Assembly: GCF_900324475.1 (NCBI RefSeq)
Contig: NZ_LT992502.1
Coordinates: 868,001-932,000, forward strand
Source of the DNA: Enterobacter bugandensis
Lineage (GTDB): Bacteria; Pseudomonadota; Gammaproteobacteria; Enterobacterales; Enterobacteriaceae
Length of the DNA stretch: 64,000 bases
Direction of reading: 5' to 3'
Numbering within the stretch: position 1 is the stretch's first letter; every line of letters starts with the position of its first letter. Both the position numbers and the translations under genes were made by a program. Positions 9,141 through 18,451 of the stretch are shown in pieces. The notes under the pieces were generated by a model. The model was given only the letters and a program-made list of their open reading frames with translations, was not told where the DNA came from and did no database searches.

Positions 9141-9938
9141 ATGCAGGATAATAAAACGCAATCCGACACCACCTTTACGCTCAATAATCTCTCCTTTCGC
9201 GTACCCGGGCGCACCCTGCTGCATCCGCTCTCTCTGACGTTTCCTGCCGGTAAAGTGACGGGCCTGATTGGCCACAACGGTTCCGGTAAATCCACGCTGC
9301 TCAAGATGCTGGGACGCCACCAGCCACCTTCTGAAGGGGATATTCTGCTGGACGATCGGCCGCTGGAGGGCTGGAGCAGTAAAGCCTTTGCCCGCAAGGT
9401 GGCCTACTTGCCGCAGCAGCTGCCGCAGGCGGAAGGGATGACGGTGCGTGAGCTGGTAGCGATTGGCCGCTATCCGTGGCACGGGGCGCTTGGCCGCTTC
9501 GGCGTCGCCGACCGGGAGAAAGTAGAAGAGGCGATTGCGCTGGTAGGGCTAAAACCGCTGGCGCATCGCCTGGTGGATAGTCTGTCCGGCGGTGAACGTC
9601 AGCGGGCGTGGATTGCGATGCTGGTGGCGCAGGACAGCCGCTGCCTGCTGCTGGATGAACCGACCTCTGCGCTGGATATCGCCCATCAGGTCGACGTGCT
9701 GGCGCTGGTGCATCGCTTAAGCCAGCAGCGCGGCCTGACGGTGATCGCTGTCCTGCACGATATCAACATGGCGGCGCGCTACTGTGACTACCTCGTCGCG
9801 CTGCGCGGCGGTGAAATGATCGCTCAGGGCACGCCGTCTGAGCTGATGCGCAGCGAAACGCTGGAACATATTTACGGTATTCCGATGGGTATTTTGCCTC
9901 ACCCGGCCGGGGCTGCTCCCGTGAGCTTTGTCTACTGA
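9141..9938 (+). CDS. fhuC: Ferric hydroxamate ABC transporter ATP-binding protein
   Basis: Cytoplasmic ATPase subunit that powers FhuB-dependent import of ferric hydroxamates. 265 aa, the E. coli length. Walker A GHNGSGKST (about residue 45), ABC signature LSGGERQ, Walker B LLLDEPTSALD and the switch His in AVLHDIN are all present. The ATG at 9141 gives the E. coli-like start; the longer reading would begin inside the upstream terminator. The stop overlaps the fhuD start by one base (TGATG), a sign of translational coupling. Confidence 0.97.
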   Translation: MQDNKTQSDTTFTLNNLSFRVPGRTLLHPLSLTFPAGKVTGLIGHNGSGKSTLLKMLGRHQPPSEGDILLDDRPLEGWSSKAFARKVAYLPQQLPQAEGMTVRELVAIGRYPWHGALGRFGVADREKVEEAIALVGLKPLAHRLVDSLSGGERQRAWIAMLVAQDSRCLLLDEPTSALDIAHQVDVLALVHRLSQQRGLTVIAVLHDINMAARYCDYLVALRGGEMIAQGTPSELMRSETLEHIYGIPMGILPHPAGAAPVSFVY

Positions 9939-10828
9939 TGCTGGATTCAACATACATAAGCCGCCGTCGCCTGCTGACGGTCATGGCGCTCTCGCCGCTG
10001 CTGTTGAAGATGGCCCCGGCCCGCGCCGCCGCTATCGATCCGCACCGCATCGTGGCGCTGGAGTGGTTACCCGTCGAGCTGATGATGGCCCTGGGTATCA
10101 CGCCCTACGGCGTGGCCGACATTCCCAACTACACCCTGTGGGTGAATGAGCCAAAACTGCCGGACTCGGTCATCGACATCGGTCTGCGCACGGAGCCAAA
10201 CCTTGAGCTTCTCACGCAGATGAAACCGTCTTATTTATTCTGGTCTGCGGGGTATGGCCCGTCGGAAGAGATCATGGCGAAGATTGCGCCGGGACGAGGC
10301 TTTTCCTTTAGCGACGGTAAAAAGCCGCTGACCATGGCAAAAAATTCCATCCATGAGATGGCCCAGTTCCTCAACCGGGAAGCGGAAGCAAAACAGCATC
10401 TCGATGAGTTTGACGCGCTGATTGAGTCTCTTAAGCCGCGCTTTGCCCGCCGTGGCGATCGGCCTTTGCTGATGGTGACGCTGCTGGATGCCCGCCATAT
10501 GCTGGTCTTTGGAAAGAACTGCCTGTTCCAGGAAGTGCTCGACAACTTCGGCATTCGCAACGCCTGGGAAGGCGAGATGACTTTCTGGGGAAGCACCGCC
10601 GTGGGCATCGACCGCCTGGCGGCGTTTCGCGACGTCGACGTGCTGTGCTTTGACCACGGCAACGAGCGTGAAATGCAAACCCTGATGGCGACCCCGCTCT
10701 GGCAGGCGATGCCGTTCGTGCGCGAGCAGCGCTTCCTGCGCGCCCCTGCGGTATGGTTTTACGGCGCGACGCTGTCGGCAATGCACTTTGCCCGCGTGCT
10801 GGACAACGTGATGGGGGGCAAAGCATGA
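9938..10828 (+). CDS. fhuD: Ferric hydroxamate periplasmic binding protein
   Basis: Binds ferric hydroxamate siderophores in the periplasm and hands them to FhuB. 296 aa, as in E. coli. The N-terminus SRRRLLTVMALSPLLLKMAPARA is a signal peptide with a Tat-like twin-arginine motif, followed by the class III binding-protein fold (HRIVALEWLPVELMMALGI...). Starts in overlap with fhuC and ends in a 4-bp ATGA overlap with fhuB. Confidence 0.97.
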   Translation: MLDSTYISRRRLLTVMALSPLLLKMAPARAAAIDPHRIVALEWLPVELMMALGITPYGVADIPNYTLWVNEPKLPDSVIDIGLRTEPNLELLTQMKPSYLFWSAGYGPSEEIMAKIAPGRGFSFSDGKKPLTMAKNSIHEMAQFLNREAEAKQHLDEFDALIESLKPRFARRGDRPLLMVTLLDARHMLVFGKNCLFQEVLDNFGIRNAWEGEMTFWGSTAVGIDRLAAFRDVDVLCFDHGNEREMQTLMATPLWQAMPFVREQRFLRAPAVWFYGATLSAMHFARVLDNVMGGKA

Positions 10829-12807
10829 GTACGCGTATTGCCCGTTTCCCGGCGCTGCTGCTGGGGCTGATTTTTCTGGCGGCGCTGGCGCTAACCGGGT
10901 TCAACCTCTCCACGGCACTGCCGCGCGAGCAGTGGGCGGCCGCGTTTGCCGCTCCGGATATCGACAATATTCAGCAGATGTTGTTCCACTACAGCCTGCT
11001 GCCGCGTCTTAGCATCTCCCTGCTGGTCGGGGCGGGGCTGGGGCTGGTGGGCGTGCTGTTCCAGCAGGTGCTGCGTAACCCGCTGGCAGAGCCAACCACG
11101 TTGGGCGTGGCGACGGGGGCACAGCTGGGGATCACCATCACCACCCTCTGGACCCTGCCGGGGGCATTAACCTCGCAGTTTGCCGCGCTGGCAGGAGCCT
11201 GCGTCGTGGGCGCGCTGGTCTTTGGCGTGGCCTGGGGAAAACGTCTCTCGCCGGTCACGCTGATCCTCGCCGGGCTGGTCGTCAGCCTCTACTGCGGCGC
11301 GATCAACCAGCTTCTGGTGCTGTTTCACCACGACCAGCTGCAAAGCATGTTTATGTGGAGCACCGGCACGCTCACCCAGACCGACTGGAGTATCGTCCAG
11401 CGCCTGTGGCCACAATTGTTTGGCGGCGTGGTGCTCACGCTGCTGCTGCTGCGCCCGCTGACGCTGATGGGGCTGGATGATGGCGTGGCGCGCAACCTGG
11501 GGCTGGCGCTGTCGCTGGCTCGTCTGGCGGCGCTCACGCTGGCGATTGTGTTAAGCGCTCTGCTGGTTAACGCGGTTGGCATCATCGGGTTTATCGGCCT
11601 CTTTGCGCCGCTGCTGGCGAAAATGCTCGGGGCGCGTCGCCTTCTGGCACGTCTGCTGCTGGCGCCGCTGATCGGGGCGCTGATCCTCTGGCTTTCCGAT
11701 CAGATCATTCTCTGGCTGGCGCGCGTCTGGATGGAAGTGTCTACCGGGTCGGCAACGGCGCTTATTGGGGCGCCGCTGCTGCTGTGGCTGCTCCCGCGCC
11801 TGCGCAGCATCAGCGCTCCAGCGATGGACGCGGGTGATAAGGTCTACGCTGAACGTCAGTCGGTGCTGTGGTTCAGCCTTGCCGGTCTGGCGGTGTTGCT
11901 TATCGCCTCGTTTGCCGCCCTCGCGTTTGGGCGCGATGCCGCAGGCTGGCACTGGGCAACGGGTGACTTACTCAACGAACTGCTGCAGTGGCGCTGGCCG
12001 CGTATTCTCTCCGCGCTGATTGCCGGGGTGATGCTGGCGGTGGCGGGCTGTATTATTCAGCGTCTGACCGGTAACCCGATGGCAAGCCCTGAAGTGCTGG
12101 GGATCAGTTCCGGCGCGGCCTTTGGCGTGGTGCTGATGCTCTTCCTGGTGCCGGGCAATGCGTTTGGCTGGCTGATGCCTGCCGGGAGTATCGGTGCGGC
12201 GGCCACGCTGATGATTATTCTGGTTGCCTCTGGCCGCGGCGGATTTTCTCCGCACCGCATGCTGTTGGCTGGTATGGCGCTCAGCACCGCCTTTACTATG
12301 CTGCTGATGATGCTGCAGGCGAGCGGCGATCCGCGCATGGCGAAGATCCTGACCTGGATTTCCGGCTCAACGTACAACGCCACCGCCAGCCAGGTTGCCT
12401 GGTCAGGAAGCGTTATGATCGTGCTGCTGGCGATGGTACCGCTGTGCCGTCGATGGATGACCATTCTGCCGCTGGGGGGCGAAACCGCGCGTGCGGTTGG
12501 CTTAGCGCTGACGCCAACGCGCGTCGCGCTTCTTCTGCTGGCGGCGTGTCTGACGGCAACCGCCACCATGACCATCGGTCCACTAAGCTTTGTAGGGTTG
12601 ATGGCGCCGCATATCGCCAGAATGATGGGTTTCCGACGGACGATGCCACATATTGTGATGTCGGCCCTGACGGGCGGGGTCATTCTGGTGTTTGCCGACT
12701 GGTGTGGAAGGATGGTGCTGTTCCCGTATCAGATCCCGGCGGGCCTGCTGTCGACCTTTATCGGTGCGCCTTACTTTATCTATCTGTTGAGAAAGCAGAG
12801 TCGGTAG
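10825..12807 (+). CDS. fhuB: Ferric hydroxamate transporter permease (double-length)
   Basis: Inner-membrane permease formed by two fused BtuC-like halves, each with about ten membrane helices; this duplication is the hallmark of FhuB. 660 aa, same as E. coli. Each half carries the EPTTLGVATGAQLG / SPEVLGISSGAAFG type motif (residues about 90 and 425) and an ATPase-contact loop GLFAPLLAKMLG / GLMAPHIARMMG. The ATG at 10825 overlaps the fhuD stop; a longer in-frame reading inside fhuD is not supported. Last gene of the operon, followed by a palindromic repeat and a REP-like element rather than a classical terminator. Confidence 0.97.
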   Translation: MSTRIARFPALLLGLIFLAALALTGFNLSTALPREQWAAAFAAPDIDNIQQMLFHYSLLPRLSISLLVGAGLGLVGVLFQQVLRNPLAEPTTLGVATGAQLGITITTLWTLPGALTSQFAALAGACVVGALVFGVAWGKRLSPVTLILAGLVVSLYCGAINQLLVLFHHDQLQSMFMWSTGTLTQTDWSIVQRLWPQLFGGVVLTLLLLRPLTLMGLDDGVARNLGLALSLARLAALTLAIVLSALLVNAVGIIGFIGLFAPLLAKMLGARRLLARLLLAPLIGALILWLSDQIILWLARVWMEVSTGSATALIGAPLLLWLLPRLRSISAPAMDAGDKVYAERQSVLWFSLAGLAVLLIASFAALAFGRDAAGWHWATGDLLNELLQWRWPRILSALIAGVMLAVAGCIIQRLTGNPMASPEVLGISSGAAFGVVLMLFLVPGNAFGWLMPAGSIGAAATLMIILVASGRGGFSPHRMLLAGMALSTAFTMLLMMLQASGDPRMAKILTWISGSTYNATASQVAWSGSVMIVLLAMVPLCRRWMTILPLGGETARAVGLALTPTRVALLLLAACLTATATMTIGPLSFVGLMAPHIARMMGFRRTMPHIVMSALTGGVILVFADWCGRMVLFPYQIPAGLLSTFIGAPYFIYLLRKQSR

Positions 12808-12810
12808 TCA

Positions 12811-12845
12811 GGTGCGGCCTGATACCCTCTCCCACGGGGAGAGGG
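12811..12845. repeat. Palindromic intergenic repeat, copy 1
   Basis: CCCTCTCCC-ACG-GGGAGAGGG, a perfect 9-bp inverted repeat at 12825-12845, preceded by GTGCGGCCTGAT. A second copy with the same palindrome and a similar left flank follows cdaR (22842-22888). Probably a dispersed, transcribed palindrome that can also stop transcription. Confidence 0.75.
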
Positions 12846-12854
12846 AGAACATCG

Positions 12855-12886
12855 TAGGCCGGGTGAGCGTTAGCGCTACCCGGCAA
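12855..12886. repeat. REP-like palindrome downstream of fhuB
   Basis: GCCGGGT (12858-12864) pairs with ACCCGGC (12878-12884) around GAGCGTTAGCGCT. This is the general shape of enterobacterial REP units, and it lies between convergent fhuB and hemL. Confidence 0.7.
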
Positions 12887-12891
12887 TGCCC

Positions 12892-14172
12892 TTAAAGCTT
12901 CGCAAACACCTTACGCGCCGCGTCGATGGTGTTATTGATATCTTCTTCGCTGTGCGCCACGGACATAAAGCCCGCTTCGAACGCGGACGGTGCCAGGTAC
13001 ACGCCTTCTTCCAGCATCAGGTGGAAGAAGCGCTTGAAGCGTTCAACGTCGCACTTCACCACGTCCTGATAGCGGGTCACGGTTTTCGCATCGGTGAAGA
13101 AAATCCCGAACATGCCGCCCACGTGGTTAACAACCAGCGGAATTCCCGCTTCTTCTGCGGCTTCCAGCAGACCGTTTGCCAGCTGCGTGGTACGGTCCGT
13201 CAGGGTTTCATGAATACCCGGCTGCGCCACTTCGGTCAGACAGGCGAAGCCCGCAGCCATGGCAATTGGGTTACCGGAGAGCGTGCCCGCCTGGTAAACC
13301 GGGCCGGTTGGTGCCAGGGCTTCCATCACGTCCTTACGACCGCCGAAAGCACCGACCGGCATGCCGCCGCCGATGATTTTGCCGAGGCAGGTCAGGTCCG
13401 GCTCAACCTCATAATAAGACTGGGCGCCCGCCAGTGCCACGCGGAAGCCGGTCATCACTTCATCGATGATCAGCAGCGCGCCGAACTCATCGCACAGCGC
13501 GCGCAGGCCCGGCAGGAAGTCAGGCTGCGGCGGGATGCAGTTCATATTGCCCGCAACCGGTTCAACGATAATGCAGGCGATCTCCTGCGGATACTGCTCG
13601 AACGCCGCGCGAACGGTGTTCAGATCGTTGTAGGTGCAGGTCAGGGTGTGCTTCGCGAAATCAGCAGGTACGCCAGGCGAGTTTGGCTGGCCGAGGGTCA
13701 GCGCGCCGGAGCCCGCTTTCACCAGCAGGCAGTCCGCATGGCCGTGGTAGCAGCCTTCGAATTTGATGATTTTGTCGCGACCGGTAAAGCCGCGCGCCAG
13801 ACGGATGGCGCTCATGGTGGCTTCGGTACCGGAGTTCACCATACGCACCATGTCCATGGTCGGCACCAGTTCGGTAACCAGCTCCGCCATTTTCACTTCC
13901 ATCTCGGTCGGCGCACCGAAGCTCAGGCCGCGCTGTGCGGCTTCGATGACCGCGTTACGAATGGCGGGATGGTTATGTCCGAGAACCATCGGCCCCCAGG
14001 AACCGACGTAATCGATATAGGCTTTGCCATCGACATCATACAGATACGCGCCGTCAGCACGTTCAATAAACAGCGGCGTGCCGCCCACGCCGGTAAAGGC
14101 GCGTACTGGCGAGTTCACGCCACCGGGGATTAGCTCGCGGGCTGCACTGTAGAGGTTTTCAGACTTGCTCAT
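12892..14172 (-). CDS. hemL: Glutamate-1-semialdehyde 2,1-aminomutase
   Basis: PLP enzyme that converts glutamate-1-semialdehyde to 5-aminolevulinate, the start of tetrapyrrole synthesis by the C5 route; cytosolic. 426 aa, the E. coli length. Visible features: [10 protein letters not shown] (cofactor aspartate), the PLP lysine in [16 protein letters not shown], and [13 protein letters not shown]. The start [18 protein letters not shown] at 14172 matches E. coli; an in-frame ATG 36 bp upstream is rejected. Single gene, convergent with fhuB and divergent from clcA. Confidence 0.97.
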   Translation of the reverse strand: MSKSENLYSAARELIPGGVNSPVRAFTGVGGTPLFIERADGAYLYDVDGKAYIDYVGSWGPMVLGHNHPAIRNAVIEAAQRGLSFGAPTEMEVKMAELVTELVPTMDMVRMVNSGTEATMSAIRLARGFTGRDKIIKFEGCYHGHADCLLVKAGSGALTLGQPNSPGVPADFAKHTLTCTYNDLNTVRAAFEQYPQEIACIIVEPVAGNMNCIPPQPDFLPGLRALCDEFGALLIIDEVMTGFRVALAGAQSYYEVEPDLTCLGKIIGGGMPVGAFGGRKDVMEALAPTGPVYQAGTLSGNPIAMAAGFACLTEVAQPGIHETLTDRTTQLANGLLEAAEEAGIPLVVNHVGGMFGIFFTDAKTVTRYQDVVKCDVERFKRFFHLMLEEGVYLAPSAFEAGFMSVAHSEEDINNTIDAARKVFAKL

Positions 14173-14349
14173 GGCGTCGTTCCTGGTTCGTATAAAATGA
14201 TTAAGCACACTATTCTAAGTGATCCGCAGAAGGTTATGAAATTTTTAGCCTGTTAATGCTTTAAGATTTGTTAAGTATTTTTCAGGCGTCGCAGGGAAGG
14301 TCTCTGGTAAAATCTTCGCGGCTTTTTGTATGACGAATAAGAACAGGAC

Positions 14350-15750
14350 ATGAAATCAGATTCCCCGTCTTTTGAAGAACAACAGTTTACGCGCGCCCAG
14401 CACCGAATCAGCATTCGGCGGCTGCTCAATCGCGATAAAACGCCGCTGGCGATCCTGCTGGCCGCTGCCGTGGTGGGTACCCTTGCAGGGCTGGTTGGCG
14501 TGGCGTTTGAAAAAGCGGTTAATGCCGTACTCAACTGGCGAGTGGGTACCGTAGCCGGTTTTGCCGATCGCGAATGGCTGGTCTGGGTAGCGGCATTCGG
14601 CCTGTCTGCGCTGTTTGCCATGGTGGGGTATTTTCTGGTGCGTAAATTCGCCCCGGAGGCGGGCGGGTCTGGCATCCCGGAAATTGAAGGCGCGCTGGAG
14701 GAGCTGCGCCCGGTGCGCTGGTGGCGGGTGATCCCGGTTAAGTTTATTGGCGGCATGGGGACGCTGGGCGCAGGGATGGTGCTCGGCCGGGAAGGGCCAA
14801 CGGTGCAGCTGGGGGGGAACGTCGGCCGCATGGTGGGCGATCTGTTCCGCATGCGCAGCGCCGAGGCGCGCCATACGCTGCTGGCCACCGGTGCAGCGGC
14901 GGGGCTTTCTGCGGCGTTTAACGCGCCGCTGGCCGGTATTTTGTTTATCATCGAAGAGATGCGCGCGCAGTTCCGCTACAACCTGATCTCCATTAAAGCG
15001 GTGTTTACCGGCGTTATTATGTCGAGCATCGTCTTTCGCATCTTTAATGGCGAAGGGGCGGTGATTGAAGTCGGTAAACTGACCAACGCACCGGTTAACA
15101 CCCTGTGGCTATACCTGATCCTCGGCATGATTTTTGGTGTGGTGGGCCCGCTGTTTAACACCTTTATCTTACGCGCTCAGGATATGTTCCAGCGCGTTCA
15201 CGGCGGCAATACCACGAAATGGGTGCTGATGGGCGGCCTGCTGGGCGGCATTTGTGGCGTGCTCGGCTTTATCGAACCGAATGCCGCGGGTGGCGGTTTC
15301 GGGCTGATTCCCATTGCCGCAGCCGGGAATTTCAGCGTGGGTTTGCTGCTGTTTATGTTTTTCTCCAGGGTCATTACGACGGTACTGTGCTTCTCCTCCG
15401 GCGCGCCCGGCGGAATTTTTGCCCCGATGCTGGCGCTGGGAACGCTGCTCGGCACCGCGTTTGGTATGGCGGCTGAGGCAGGTTTCCCCGCTTACCACCT
15501 GGACGCCGGCACCTTTGCAGTGGCCGGGATGGGGGCGCTGCTGGCCGCGTCCCTGCGCGCGCCGTTAACCGGCATCGTGCTGGTGCTGGAGATGACGGAT
15601 AATTACCAGCTCATTTTGCCAATGATCATTACCTGTCTCGGCGCGACACTATTAGCCCAATTCCTGGGTGGAAAACCGCTATACTCCACCATCCTCGCGC
15701 GTACCCTGGCAAAACAAGAGGCGGAGCGGGCCGCCACGCAGAATACTTGA
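14350..15750 (+). CDS. clcA: H+/Cl- exchange transporter ClcA
   Basis: Inner-membrane 2 Cl-/1 H+ antiporter of the CLC family, linked in E. coli to extreme acid resistance. 466 aa, slightly shorter than the E. coli protein (473) at the C-terminus. The selectivity motifs GSGIP (106-110), GREGP (146-150, gating Glu148) and GAPGGIFAP are intact, and the internal proton-path glutamate is seen in IIEEMR. Starts after an AGGAC ribosome-binding site, divergent from hemL. Confidence 0.96.
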   Translation: MKSDSPSFEEQQFTRAQHRISIRRLLNRDKTPLAILLAAAVVGTLAGLVGVAFEKAVNAVLNWRVGTVAGFADREWLVWVAAFGLSALFAMVGYFLVRKFAPEAGGSGIPEIEGALEELRPVRWWRVIPVKFIGGMGTLGAGMVLGREGPTVQLGGNVGRMVGDLFRMRSAEARHTLLATGAAAGLSAAFNAPLAGILFIIEEMRAQFRYNLISIKAVFTGVIMSSIVFRIFNGEGAVIEVGKLTNAPVNTLWLYLILGMIFGVVGPLFNTFILRAQDMFQRVHGGNTTKWVLMGGLLGGICGVLGFIEPNAAGGGFGLIPIAAAGNFSVGLLLFMFFSRVITTVLCFSSGAPGGIFAPMLALGTLLGTAFGMAAEAGFPAYHLDAGTFAVAGMGALLAASLRAPLTGIVLVLEMTDNYQLILPMIITCLGATLLAQFLGGKPLYSTILARTLAKQEAERAATQNT

Positions 15751-15786
15751 ATGAATTACCAGGGTATTAGATAATGACGAAAAGAA

Positions 15787-15807
15787 TTGGGTGAATTTTA
15801 CCCAATA
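15787..15807. promoter_or_regulatory. Inverted repeat in the erpA leader
   Basis: Perfect 7-bp inverted repeat ATTGGGT-N7-ACCCAAT lies 23 bp upstream of the erpA start codon. It could be an operator or an RNA hairpin. Its function is unknown; IscR control of erpA is known in E. coli, but this does not clearly match an IscR site. Confidence 0.4.
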
Positions 15808-15829
15808 GCAGTATTCATGGGAGCATAAG

Positions 15830-16174
15830 ATGAGTGATGACGTAGCTGTGCCGCTGGAGTTTACCGAAGCAGCAGCCAACAAAGTGAAAACCCTGATTGC
15901 CGACGAAGACAATCCGGATCTGAAACTGCGTGTCTATATTACCGGTGGCGGCTGCAGCGGCTTCCAGTACGGTTTTACCTTTGACGATCAGGTGAACGAC
16001 GGCGATATGACCATCGAGAAGCAGGGCGTCGCGCTGGTAGTTGACCCGATGAGCCTGCAGTATCTGGTGGGCGGTTCGGTGGATTACACCGAAGGTCTGG
16101 AAGGTTCGCGTTTTGTGGTGACCAACCCGAACGCAACAAGCACCTGCGGGTGTGGTTCTTCGTTCAGCATTTAA
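15830..16174 (+). CDS. erpA: Iron-sulfur cluster insertion protein ErpA
   Basis: A-type carrier that delivers Fe-S clusters to apoproteins, including isoprenoid pathway enzymes in E. coli. 114 aa with the three conserved cluster ligands Cys42 (GGGCSGF), Cys106 and Cys108 (TCGCGSSF). The ribosome-binding site GGGAGCATAAG lies before the ATG. Monocistronic, convergent with the next gene, with a REP-like palindrome between them. Confidence 0.97.
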   Translation: MSDDVAVPLEFTEAAANKVKTLIADEDNPDLKLRVYITGGGCSGFQYGFTFDDQVNDGDMTIEKQGVALVVDPMSLQYLVGGSVDYTEGLEGSRFVVTNPNATSTCGCGSSFSI

Positions 16175-16188
16175 GCCTGAATGCGGAT

Positions 16189-16222
16189 TGTAGGCCCGGT
16201 AAGCGAAGCGCCTCCGGGCTTA
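16189..16222. repeat. REP-like palindrome between erpA and yadS
   Basis: TAGGCCCGG and CCGGGCTT arms around TAAGCGAAGCGCCT form a typical REP unit between two convergent genes. It may serve as the 3' boundary for both transcripts. Confidence 0.7.
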
Positions 16223-16232
16223 TAAACGACGC

Positions 16233-16856
16233 CTATCTTGAAGTTTCATCCAGCGCAAACGTCGGCAGCTTCAGGTGCCAGCGTATCGCCGCTAAACGTA
16301 TCACCAGCGTCACGACCATCCCCAGCATCGCGGCGTTTTCCAGCGGAAGTGCAAACGTGTAGTACGCGGTCGCGTGGACAATGCCGCCCGCAATACAGGC
16401 CGTTGCGTAAATTTCAGTACGCAGGATCATCGGCACCTCCCGCGCCAGAATGTCGCGAATGATGCCGCCGCCCACGCCGGTTAACACGCCCATGCAGATC
16501 GCCACCATCGGGCCGGTGCCCGCATTAAACGCCTTATTGACGCCAATACCGACAAACACGGCCAGACCGACGGCATCCAGCACCGGCAATATCCATTTGG
16601 GTAATCGGCGGGGCTGGCGAACCAGCACAATGGTTAACAGACAGGTGACCATCGCGACCACAAGATCGGTAGGATCTTTCACCCAAAACACCGGGCCATT
16701 TGCCAGCGCCATATCGCGGATTGTCCCGCCGCCAACGGCGGTCACCACGCCAAGCACCAGCACGCCAAACGGATCCATGCGTAGTTTTCCGGCGAGCAGG
16801 ACGCCGGAGATAGCAAAAACGGCTGTACCAAGAATATCCAGCCAATAAACGAGCAT
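16233..16856 (-). CDS. yadS: TRIC/UPF0126 family inner-membrane protein (YadS)
   Basis: 207 aa, almost wholly hydrophobic, with about seven predicted membrane helices and an internal repeat: GVVTAVGGGTIRDMAL (about residues 36-51) and GVLTGVGGGIIRDILA (about 123-138). These paired GGG-hinge motifs define the TRIC-like channel family, whose animal members are K+-permeable intracellular channels; the bacterial role is not settled. Located as in E. coli, just upstream of btuF on the same strand order (btuF lies 21 bp upstream of this gene). Confidence 0.9.
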   Translation of the reverse strand: MLVYWLDILGTAVFAISGVLLAGKLRMDPFGVLVLGVVTAVGGGTIRDMALANGPVFWVKDPTDLVVAMVTCLLTIVLVRQPRRLPKWILPVLDAVGLAVFVGIGVNKAFNAGTGPMVAICMGVLTGVGGGIIRDILAREVPMILRTEIYATACIAGGIVHATAYYTFALPLENAAMLGMVVTLVIRLAAIRWHLKLPTFALDETSR

Positions 16857-16877
16857 CGTTAAATCCTCGAACGTATG

Positions 16878-17678
16878 TTAATGACCCTCTGCCAGGGCGG
16901 CACAGAGCTGTTTTGCGGCGAGGATAATACGCGGGCTGGCGCGTTCAAACCAGTCACTGTTGAGTGGGATCACCGGAATTTTTAGCTGACTCTGCCAGAA
17001 TTGTTTAATTTTAGGAATCTCGCTCGCATTTCCGACCACGACGATGGCCTGTGGCTGGCGCGCCAGAACCTGCTCACGGCTCACCTGAGGCCACGGTACC
17101 CGGCTGGCAGCAAAGATATTTTCACCGCCGCACACTTCCAGCACCTGGTTCTGAATCGAGCCTTTTCCGGTGGTAAACAGCGGCTGGCTGCCGAACTGCA
17201 GGAAGATGCGCTTTTTAACAGGCGTATCGTATTGGGCTTTCAGCGCGGCATAGTCGCTGAGCATCTGGTTCGCCGCACTCTCGGCTTTTTGAGGCGCAGG
17301 GCTATAAGGGGCCAGGGCGCGCAGAGCCTGAGCGACCTGCTCAATACTTACCGCGTCAACCCACATGACCTTGATGCCAAGCGAGGTGAGCTGGTTCACC
17401 TGCCGCTCGGCGTTACCGCCGCGCCAGGCCAGCACGAGATCCGGCTTAAGTGCCACAATGCGCTCAAGGTTCATCCCTTGCCAGGTTGCCACTTGCTCAA
17501 TGCCGGCCGCCTGTGGGGGGTAATCCGAAAAGCTGCTGACGCCAACGGGGGTGATCCCGGCGGCAAACGCCAGTTCGGTATTAGCGGGAGAAAGGGTAAT
17601 CACACGCGGCGCGGCGAACAGCCACGCCGGTGCAAGCAGCAGCAGGGCGGCCAGCGCCCTGATAGACCGTTTAGCCAC
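16878..17678 (-). CDS. btuF: Vitamin B12 periplasmic binding protein BtuF
   Basis: Binds cobalamin in the periplasm for the BtuCD ABC importer. 266 aa, the E. coli length. Signal peptide about residues 1-22 (ending LFA). The mature protein begins [20 protein letters not shown], a class III binding-protein fold, with characteristic FSDYPPQA and [21 protein letters not shown]. The gene begins 8 bp inside mtn, so the two are probably co-translated. No cobalamin riboswitch is seen. Confidence 0.96.
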   Translation of the reverse strand: MAKRSIRALAALLLLAPAWLFAAPRVITLSPANTELAFAAGITPVGVSSFSDYPPQAAGIEQVATWQGMNLERIVALKPDLVLAWRGGNAERQVNQLTSLGIKVMWVDAVSIEQVAQALRALAPYSPAPQKAESAANQMLSDYAALKAQYDTPVKKRIFLQFGSQPLFTTGKGSIQNQVLEVCGGENIFAASRVPWPQVSREQVLARQPQAIVVVGNASEIPKIKQFWQSQLKIPVIPLNSDWFERASPRIILAAKQLCAALAEGH

Positions 17679-18369
17679 GCGCCAGGTTCTGCACCAGGCG
17701 TTCCACCATCACGGTGGACTGTTTTGCCGCAACGGCCAGGAACTCGTCGAAGCTGATGTGAGACTGCTGGTCTGCCACGTCAGAGATGGCGCGAACCACC
17801 ACGAACGGTACGCTGAAATTGTGGCAAACGTGCGCAATCGCGGTCGCTTCCATCTCTACGGCAACCGCCTGCGGGAAGTTATGACGGATTTTCGCCAGAC
17901 CGACGGAGCCATTGATGAACGCATCACCGCTGACAATCAGGCCGCGTACCGCGTTGAGATTGAGCTCAGCAATGCAGGCTTCAGCCGCCGCAATCAGTTT
18001 ATCGTCAGCTTTAAACCCTGCCGGGCAGCCCGGAAGCTGGCCATACTCGTAGCCGAACGCGGTGACGTCAGCATCGTGGTAACGCGCTTCGTCGGAGACA
18101 ACGATATCGCCCACTTTCAGCGTCGGTGCCAGACCGCCTGCTGAGCCCGTGTTAATGATGACGTCCGGCTTGCAGCGCTCAAGCAGCAGGGTCGCACCCA
18201 GCGCAGCAGCCACTTTACCGATGCCTGATTTCAGCAGAGCCACCTCAACACCGTTCAGCTGCCCGGTGTAGATCTCACAACCCCCGAGAGAGAGGGTCTG
18301 ACGGTTCTCAATTTTGTCACGCAGGAGCGTAACTTCTTCTTCCATTGCACCAATAATGCCGATTTTCAT
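17671..18369 (-). CDS. mtn: 5'-methylthioadenosine/S-adenosylhomocysteine nucleosidase
   Basis: Hydrolyses MTA, SAH and 5'-deoxyadenosine in the methyl cycle and AI-2 pathway; cytosolic homodimer. 232 aa. N-terminal [16 protein letters not shown], then [26 protein letters not shown] (ribose-binding Glu) and VRAISDVAD with the catalytic Asp. Start and length match E. coli Pfs/MtnN. First gene of mtn-btuF-yadS, divergent from dgt. Confidence 0.97.
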   Translation of the reverse strand: MKIGIIGAMEEEVTLLRDKIENRQTLSLGGCEIYTGQLNGVEVALLKSGIGKVAAALGATLLLERCKPDVIINTGSAGGLAPTLKVGDIVVSDEARYHDADVTAFGYEYGQLPGCPAGFKADDKLIAAAEACIAELNLNAVRGLIVSGDAFINGSVGLAKIRHNFPQAVAVEMEATAIAHVCHNFSVPFVVVRAISDVADQQSHISFDEFLAVAAKQSTVMVERLVQNLARG

Positions 18370-18451
18370 AGATTTACTCGCGATGTGCCTTGTTAAGAGG
18401 CATAGTCTATCATGCGGTTAAGGGGAAACGCATTCTCACGCGGGGGAGCAC

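Noticed and set aside
12886..14133. 415-aa open frame on the plus strand opposite hemL
   Set aside because: It lies wholly antisense to the well-supported hemL gene. Its composition is His/Arg/Gln-rich, typical of antisense frames in GC-rich genes, and it has no recognisable domain.
16878..18369. Possible cobalamin riboswitch upstream of btuF
   Set aside because: btuF overlaps mtn and there is no leader long enough to hold one; none of the B12-box sequence is seen.
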